A DNA stretch of 64,000 nucleotides from assembly GCA_000727475.1 (NCBI GenBank), contig KL647290.1, positions 1,486,910 to 1,550,909 on the forward strand, given 5' to 3'. Both the position numbers and the translations under genes were made by a program. This document shows, in pieces, positions 57,083 to 64,000 of this stretch; positions within the stretch are counted from its first letter, which is position 1; every line of letters begins with the position of its first letter. The notes below the pieces were generated by a model. That model saw only the letters and a program-made list of their open reading frames with translations, was not told the DNA's origin and did not search any database. The DNA is from Sarcocystis neurona (taxonomy: Eukaryota; Apicomplexa; Conoidasida; Eucoccidiorida; Sarcocystidae).

Positions 57083-60000
57083 GCGGGTGAAAGAACATTC
57101 ATATAGATACGTATAGGGTGTGTGCGTGTACAGAAATCTTCAGCATCCCTTTTTGAGGGCAGAGCAAGAAGAAGTGGCGTCAGGGTAGTACGCAGAGCGG
57201 GAAATATCGTCACATCCGTATTCCACACAGCATGCGCTCAACGCCTGCTTATTCCGACTGAGCGAAGCAGCGGTAAGCTACCGGTAGAGAGTATCTGCCA
57301 GGACCAGTGAGTCTGTGGTAGTGTAGTGCACTAGGGAAATTCGTGGTGCTGTGGACTAAGGACAGTGGAATAGTGCGTTCTCAAACAAGTGTACACTGTA
57401 AACTACTTACGACATTCGAGGGATAGTGCGTTCACAAACAAGCCTGCACTATACACCAAGGCACGATGAGAGGGGATTTTTGGCCACGGATATATCTCTG
57501 GGGGAAAAGTAGAGGAAGTTCATCGACGACAGGGATGTTCGCGTCGTGACGCTGGTGCCTGAACGAAGTAGGTTGTAAATGGGCACTCGATGTAGTCTGA
57601 TCGGCTCTTACATTTAGTTGAAGAAATTTTTTTCGTTGGGCATGTTGAACAAAGCTCGAGGTCTCCAAACATGTTGTGTTTATAAAAGGATGTGCGCAAA
57701 TGTTTTTGCGTGTTTCTTGTGTACGTACATGTCTAGTAAGCTTTCCTCGAAGAGGTAGAAAGCATATGACTTGCGGTACATACATGGTAAACTCTGGCGT
57801 CCCACTGTTGTTTAAAGATAATACAAACTGCTTAGAATTCATAGCCTACTGAAGGTAAATGCTGGTAACGACGCGCGTGACCGAAGTTGTTGCGCGTGTA
57901 TAGTATTTTAGACTGCGTATCGTCTCTTTTAAAATATTCGTGCGTAGAGCGAAGTGTATCAATGTGTCCATGAGTGATCGCGAGTGGAAGAGTTACGTAC
58001 GAGTATTTGCATGCCAGTGAGGTACATGTCTGTACCAAAAGAGGTTCAGTACGTCCTTGTGCCCGTTCGGAGGGAGGCGAGGTTTGATGCCAAAGGAAAC
58101 GATCTCCGGTCTTGTTGGGGGCAGTCAGCCACGCAAATCGACACGATGAAAATAACAACCATCTACGTCCTAGGTGAAAAACGAAGAATGACTAGCGTAC
58201 ACAGTTAGACATTCCTGCGTCTTATATGCTGTTCCTTCCGAATGAGGTCTGAAGAGCGCGAGACTACATGTTCATGCTTGTGGGCTGTACGCCAGGTCTC
58301 CGTGGTTGTCTCCCAACAGCCCCGCTCCACTGGTACCTAACCAGCAGAGGTGGGACTCTTTGTACTGGTGTTCCAGCTATCGGTATTCATGACTTACCAC
58401 AGCGGATCATACTTAGATCTAACAGAGGTGGGACTGTTTCTACTGGTGTTCCAGCTATCGGTATTCATGACTTATTACAGCGTATCATACTCAGATCTAA
58501 CAATTAGTTCATTACCCTCTTTCGCAGGATACCATCATCACTTGAAACAGACGATGTGTAGCCTTCTGTAACATACTGGAATCTAATGGAATGGAATCTA
58601 CCGCACGCGTGAGGCTTCGGCATATGGCTTTGACCGTTTAGCCTTAATGTACGGCCGTAATCACGATCGAGGGACACTTCCCTTCGGGGGTTTCCGTGGA
58701 TATCAGTTGCTTCGCCGCCTGCTGCGGCCGTTCTGACTCTACTGAGTTACCTAGTACAGGAGATGGCGGCAGGGTTGTGCACATCCCTCTCATCGTGCGG
58801 CTGCACGAATTACATCGTGGTTCCTTGATCAGACACGTGCTTCCCTGTGCACAACCCCAGGTGCGTACGTTCCAAGACTGACGTACATGCTGCGGGGGAC
58901 ACGCATATCGTGGTTAAATCAAAACAACGTACGGTTGCCTGCTACTTTCTACGATGCCAAGGAGACCAGTGCACATAGGCAGCAATAGTGGTCCTTTCAC
59001 CTACATATATTGCTGCTTCCTGTGTCAAGGAAGTGGCAGACTAGAGAAAAAAAGTTAAGACGACTCAGTACGTGTACAGGCATTGAATGATTTCTATCGG
59101 TGGGGTCGATTGACAAAATCTGCAGGAAGGAATTAATCTCCAATAGCTGTGCGTAACAAAAGTTTCAACGGCACTTCAGGCTCTGGTAATATCCGGCGTA
59201 ATTTCGAGTGTGTCGCTCTGATCGAAGTCCCTACCCTCCTAACAGCATACCCTGGATAACCGTGTATATCGTTGACACTGCTGGCTGTGTTCTGATATCC
59301 TGGAGGATGTGGAAGTGCGCAAAAGAGGGGGGAAGAACGTGCTCTGGCGTCTTCAAGGATGCGGAAATGCGCATATGAAGGAATCGAGGTGGGCGGATTG
59401 TAGGGTAGAGGGTGGTCTCTGCATTCGCTTTTTTAAACGACCACCTGGATTTATGGGGAAGGCATATTTGCTTACATCATAGACAAGCGCCTATAACGCA
59501 TCCGGCACGACCGGTACACTTACACCAGAAAATTCACTTCACGCTGTCTCGTAGGGATTCTTCCTTCTCGTCACCATTAGCCCCTAAACGTGGTGCGCTG
59601 GGCACGCCTCTGGATGCGCATATGCGCATAATGATGTAAATAGGTCTGCTCAGCACAAATACGATGGTGAGAGTACAAACCAGAGGGAGTCCATATGCAG
59701 CTGCTGTGGTTCCTGCGTGTCTGCTGAAAGTGCAGTCGAACCCAACTGAGGTGCTCTACCATGCACTAACCTCAAGTTACTGGGAGCACGATTTCGTACG
59801 GATACGTAATTCCACGAACTGAATATATGTAGAGAATTTCTCAAGCAACCTTGCAGTGCACTTGCGAGTAAAGACGAGGCCTCTACCAGCTGGAGTTCTG
59901 CGACCTCGTCGTGTTGGCGTACGTACACTGCAAAAGGAACTGTCCTTTTTTCTGTGATTCGTCGAGAACACCCTCGATACCCACGCGCAAACGGGGGAGA

Positions 60001-60260
60001 AAAAGTCGTGGCCATGTGAAGGAAACGAGTACTTTCGGCGTTAGTTGTCTCATCACCTGGTGATCACCTTGTTATGGGATGCACCTTTCTGCGAGTTTTC
60101 TCCCCTCTAGGTTGACAAACTTAGCCGCCTGGTGCTCACAGGTTTACTCCAAGGAAGGCACTCCCATGTAACTTAGCACTGCTTGTTTCTTTGCGACCAC
60201 AAAGGATCGAAGTGCCAACTGAACAACCGCTCGTTTGGGAAATAGCAGACAGACGTGACC
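57083..60260. other. Intergenic region, no gene seen
   Basis: Short ORFs only (under 140 codons), none protein-like or with splice support. It contains the 78-bp duplication at 58343-58498. The last few hundred bases should hold the promoter of the secreted-protein gene at 60261, but I see no specific element. Confidence 0.55.
58343..58498. repeat. 78-bp tandem duplication
   Basis: Bases from 58343 (core CAGAGGTGGGACT...CTGGTGTTCCAGC) are repeated from 58421 with about ten differences. The period is a multiple of three, and one plus frame reads IGIHDL(P/L)QRIILRSN in both copies without a stop. The flanks give no sign that it belongs to a real gene. Confidence 0.9.
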
Positions 60261-60498
60261 ATGAACGGTCTTCGACATTTTCTGTACGCAACGAGCTTCG
60301 TAGTGGCCCAGCTACGTGCCGGAAGGGCACAAAATCCTCCTGACGTCCCCTCTCCAGATGCTCCTCTCGCTCGCCTGACGCAATTTCGTCACCAACATCG
60401 GAAAACGATTGACGGCAGACTGTGTGCTGCTGCTTTTGTTCAAGATAATCAAACCTATACTGACTGCACCGATGCGCGTTCTCCAGATGGGACGACTG
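60261..60498 (+). CDS. Exon 1: signal peptide and first half of the FN2-like module
   Basis: It carries a hydrophobic N-terminus with small residues (AGRA) before a likely signal-peptidase site, a short Pro-rich spacer and the first Cys pair of the FN2-like module. It ends ACT G|GTGAGT (phase 1). The next exon supplies the Trp-Cys and Trp-x-Tyr-Cys half, so the module is split by the intron. Confidence 0.85.
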
Positions 60499-63400
60499 GT
60501 GAGTTAAGTACTTCAAGAATCGGGTGTGGCCTAACAATCGTCGCTGTGCTAACTTCGGGGCGTCAGAGGCCGAGCCTCTTCTCACATTCAGCTATCCTCC
60601 TGGTTTGTGGTGGCAACTTTGACATATTTGATAGACCCTCTAGGTACTTCCTTACAGCTGCCAAACGTTCCCCTCTCACACGCAAACTGCTAGTATTTCA
60701 GGGAAGGAATGGTGCTACGTAGACGTACAGCTGCTGGGCAAAGGGCCTAAAGACTGGAATTATTGCGCCCCACCAGTCATTTTTGGTAAGTCCGCTTTTT
60801 TGGACTAATAGCGTATTCCTTGAGCGGTGAGCGACAACGGTGATATGCCGGGCAGACAAATTGAGACTGGAAGCTCAAAAACTCTTCGAGGTGAAGGTGG
60901 CGCGAGCAGAGAATGTCGTAAGCAGAACATTATTCGCAGCAGTGTACAAGCAGTCTGTTGCTAAGCTGTTGCACAACTATACGAACGTGAAACCTTCCTA
61001 CGTAAAACCTTTTACACATGTGAATTTGCCTACGTACGTACATATTTGTCCACATCCACCATTCAGACATTCGTTAAGTTATGTACTAGCGCAGCACAAA
61101 TGCGAACAAGTTTAACTCACGCTCCCTTTGCATTTCGCAAGCATGCTGCCAACGAGTATCTGCTGACAGAGTCACCTTATGGCTCTTGTGAACCCTGTGT
61201 CGAATGCGTAGCACTTTCGGGAATTTCACCCACATTTTCTTGTGCGTTTCCTTTACTCATGCAGATGGCCGCGTTTGATGCAGAGGCTGCTCGAATCGAT
61301 GACATGCTACGAAGGTAAAGATGCCGCTTCCTAACTGCGCGTCTGTCCACTGTAGAGACCGTCTGAGTAGGTCAAAAAGTCTTAGAATACTTAGGAGGTC
61401 AGACACCCACAGTCTTACTGCTGTCAACAACAGTAAAAGGAGGAAAAAACGAGTGAAGCAGAGAAGACCGCATCCGAAGTCCAAATGACACATCTGCAGG
61501 TATAACGCCAACTGTGGCGCGCTTCACCAAGCGACAGGCCGAAAAGTGGAAAGGATTGAGAATATGCTGATGCGGAGTCAACACTGTCTGAAAAAACTGG
61601 AGGACGCCTTTGTCAAGACAGGACTGCTTGAAACGACTATTGAAGCTGTCAAAGAAGAGATTGAACGAAATAAAAAGGCTGCTTTATCGAAGAAGGAAAA
61701 CTGCGCCACTGTAAGAGGGTGAGGTGCCCGGCTTTGTGGCCCGAGTGAGCGCGTTGTTGTGTGTGAAAGTGTGGATGTGACGCCTTTGTGTTTTCCTCTC
61801 CATTCGACGTAAATCTAAGTGCGCGCTCTCAGCTTCTTTCATCCTTCCCATGCAGGAAATAAATCCATACGCATATTTGCAGTCACTGCTCTCTGCGTCA
61901 CAGTTAAGGAACGTTTGATATGTAGTGGACCCGTACACATGGATCTCCTCCTTTGCGTACACGTGGCACTCGAACTATCTGTATGTTTCGAAAGTGGATG
62001 TCGTGAGCATGACTTTATCAGTTACGAAGACGATCCGTTCCCAAATGGCATTCGCGGCGCCTACTACAATAACCCGTACTTCGAGGCCCCGGTGGCTGCC
62101 TATAGAACAGACAAAGCCCTGAATATGGTATTCTCTGGAAAAGGGCCTACAGAAGGAGTTTCATCCAACAACTTTTCCATTCGTGAGCACGTATTCGAAT
62201 ACACGGATGTGACGCAGTTGTAGTGCCCGTACGTCCATATACTTGGAGGAATGTATGTGTGGGGTGGAGCACACCAACGGGGTAGTCTTTCTGCTGTAAG
62301 CGTACGGCATCTAGCATCGCCCCAATGCCATGCGCTCTACACACGAATGCTAGAATTGACTGTACGTATTGAGCCATAGCGCTTGAAAGCTACATAAAAG
62401 TATGGAACGGAATGAGGAGGAAACAGTCGCTACGTGTAGACATACCCAGTCTACACATGCGTTTCTAAAGTGGGTTTTTTCTTTTCACATTACTTGGATG
62501 CTACTAGGCTGGGACGGCTATGTGGAAGCGCCCGAATCGGGCACCTACGTTTTCATCATCGGTAAGTTTTCTGCCCCCTCGGTCTTTTCTCTGCGCTTCT
62601 CTGCGTCCCACTCCACCTTTGGTGTTTGCGCTCCTTCCCGTGCTCCCAGAATCTGACTGCGGGAGCCGGATTTTCCTTAACGAACAGCCCATCATCGTTG
62701 ACCGCATGCCCCCTCCAGCTGAGGGAGATTATCTTGCTACACACTTCATTCCTCTGATGCCCACAGCAGACAGAACGGGCCTACTGAAAACGCATTCTCC
62801 TCCGCTTGAATTGATAGGAGGCGAAAAATACCGCCTTCGCGTGGAACTTGCGCACTCCGCTCCTCTGAAGTTCTATAATCCAAGTTCCGCCACTATTAGG
62901 TGGGGCACTGTGCCACGCTGGGTGACACAAGAGAAGCTGCTTTCCTATGAACCTCGTACGCCCACTTCTTGGTACTTGTCTGATGCTGGACCAAACCTGC
63001 ACACTATTGAAAGCAGAACCTGACAAGTTGTGAACGTTTTGTGCTCCTCTTCTTTGCTGCACGTTTGCAACCACTGGCGTACTCTCCAGACTTCAGCGTC
63101 CCCACATCTCTCACATAAACCTGCCATCACATACGCAGATGACGTTTTATCAGACGTCTTCCTCTAGTGCATAATTACACACCATATGCACTGCCTGCAC
63201 GGCAAAAAACAAACATCCTGTCTCGGGCAACCACGCACCAGAAAAAATTGTGTCCATCCTCATCTCAGGCTTCTCTGGAAACGTGGCACCTCTCCTGAAG
63301 AAGTTATTCCTCCTCACTACTACTTCAACAGTGACGCAAAACCGCCAGTAAAAATATCAGGGTAGGACACGCATATGCACTTGAGTAAACCTTGAGTTGC

Positions 63401-64000
63401 AAATCTGTGAACAGCCCAAAGATGAAGTCAAAATAAACAGGGCCAGACTCTCTTGCGGTTATACTGACCTTTCCGTCTCCTGCACACGGCTTTATTGATT
63501 AGGCTGTTTCACTCATAGACGCCCACGTACACACAGAGGCGCAAACAGTAGAGCACTTTTTCGGACAGTTTCCCTCACGTGGGGCCCTGGAAGTATGCCA
63601 TGTTTTTTATTACTTCGACAATGGCAGATTCACTGCATGGTGTAAAAACAGGAACAAGCAACACGGACGTGTCTTTCTGCCCCTTCTCCATAAACTGCGT
63701 GCAGGCTTGATCCGCGGCACTTCAAACTGGGGTTTTTAAATGACGGAGAACAAGCTTTTGCCGACACAGACAAATTTGTTTTAGCAGACGTGCCGCTGCG
63801 GTACCAAGGCCGCCTCTTTATCAAAACTTTCGCCCAGCCTGCAGTTGAAACGTTTTCCTTCGACGTGAATGTCCCCGCCACAATTTTTATTGCTTCCCTA
63901 AATGACGAGCCGCTTCCAGTGGCACCTCCTGACGAGGTCTCCTGGCGAGCGCATGAAACCGAAGATATTCTTTCCGTCTATTTTGCCATCGATGATCAAA
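60261..64000 (+). CDS. Secreted fibronectin type II / PA14 domain protein, 11 exons, 3' end beyond the window
   Basis: Exons with matching phases: 60261-60498, 60702-60785, 60856-60917, 61265-61314, 61500-61710, 61856-61902, 62022-62182, 62508-62561, 62650-62899, 63269-63361, 63705-64000 (continues). The start ATG has A at -3 and opens a signal peptide (MNGLRHFLYATSFVVAQLRA) likely cut before QNPP. Exons 1-2 give a fibronectin type II-like module: LCAAAFVQDNQTYTDCTDAR, then KEWCYV and DWNYCAPP. Exons 3-6 form a helical linker (CLKKLEDAFVKTGLLETTIE). Exons 7-10 form a PA14 domain: GIRGAYYNNPYFEAP, NNFSIRWDGYVEAPESGTYV, SDCGSRIFLNEQPIIVDRMP, TIRLLWKRGTSPEEVIPPHY. Exon 11 begins another beta-rich domain (FVLADVPLRYQGRLFIKTFA). 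PA14 domains often bind sugars. FN2 plus PA14 recalls the LCCL-type CCp5/FNPA family of apicomplexan sexual stages (from memory). Exon 6/7 is the least certain junction. Confidence 0.85.
62022..63361 (+). CDS. Exons 7-10: PA14 domain
   Basis: Four exons (62022-62182, 62508-62561, 62650-62899, 63269-63361) with phases 2/1, 1/1, 1/2 and 2/2 assemble one complete PA14 domain. The exon 9 donor is GTGGGG after ATT AG. Reading through it instead keeps the frame open to 63023, but skipping to 63269 restores the canonical Ile-Arg-Leu-Leu-Trp strand, which decides the splice. The Ser-Asp-Cys-Gly-Ser-Arg turn resembles the Ser-Asp-Asp-Gly-Ser metal/sugar-site region of PA14 domains, with Cys replacing one Asp. 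Confidence 0.85.

Noticed and set aside
1..64000. Telomere-type TTTAGGG arrays, transposons, rRNA or tRNA genes
   Set aside because: Only an isolated CCTAAACCCT occurs near 240. I found no reverse transcriptase, transposase, rRNA-like or convincing tRNA sequence by eye; a tRNAscan and repeat-library search would be needed to exclude short ones.

Overview
The window looks like nuclear DNA of a coccidian apicomplexan, most likely Eimeria or a close relative. The first ~49.9 kb is full of CAG/CTG-type trinucleotide repeats that read as Ala, Gln, Ser or Leu runs in possible exons. The gaps between these exons hold TA/TG/TATC-type microsatellites. From ~50.3 kb the trinucleotide repeats stop and the DNA becomes ordinary, mixed sequence. 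This matches the alternating repeat-rich and repeat-poor segments known from Eimeria chromosomes. The genes have spliceosomal introns with GT..AG borders, and one start site carries the AAAATGG context usual in coccidia.

Layout: (1) 1-2560, no gene. (2) 2561 to at least 21.7 kb, plus strand: one very long gene. Its first open stretch gives ~3766 residues rich in Ala, Gln and Ser. It then splices into segments that I recognise as the pieces of an allantoicase: Leu-Gly-Gly strand, His-Trp-Cys-Val-Ile-Gln-Leu motif, Ile-Asp-Val strand, His-Ile-Arg plus Ile-Ala-Arg-Val-Arg-Val-Tyr-Gly motif, then a second repeat of the fold. (3) 22.7-28.6 kb: 3' end of that gene or another Ser-rich ORF, then microsatellite-rich spacer. 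(4) 28.6-41.6 kb, minus strand: a large WD40-like (beta-propeller) gene, interrupted by a 900-base assembly gap at 32474-33373. (5) 43.1-49.9 kb, minus strand: further probable exons, either the 5' part of the same gene or a neighbour. (6) 50.4-50.9 kb, minus strand: small gene fragment with a CxxC...CxxC zinc ribbon. (7) 56582-57082, plus strand: compact single-exon gene of unknown function. (8) 60261 to the window edge, plus strand: secreted protein with a fibronectin type II-like domain and a PA14 domain, resolved into 11 exons whose phases all agree.

The plus-strand allantoicase gene and the minus-strand propeller gene are convergent, their 3' ends facing the spacer at ~25-28.6 kb. I see no operon-like logic, as expected for a eukaryote. 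The strongest calls are the FN2/PA14 gene and the allantoicase fold assignment. Exon borders inside the repeat-rich half remain uncertain because GCN (Ala) frames resist stop codons and give long ORFs in several frames.
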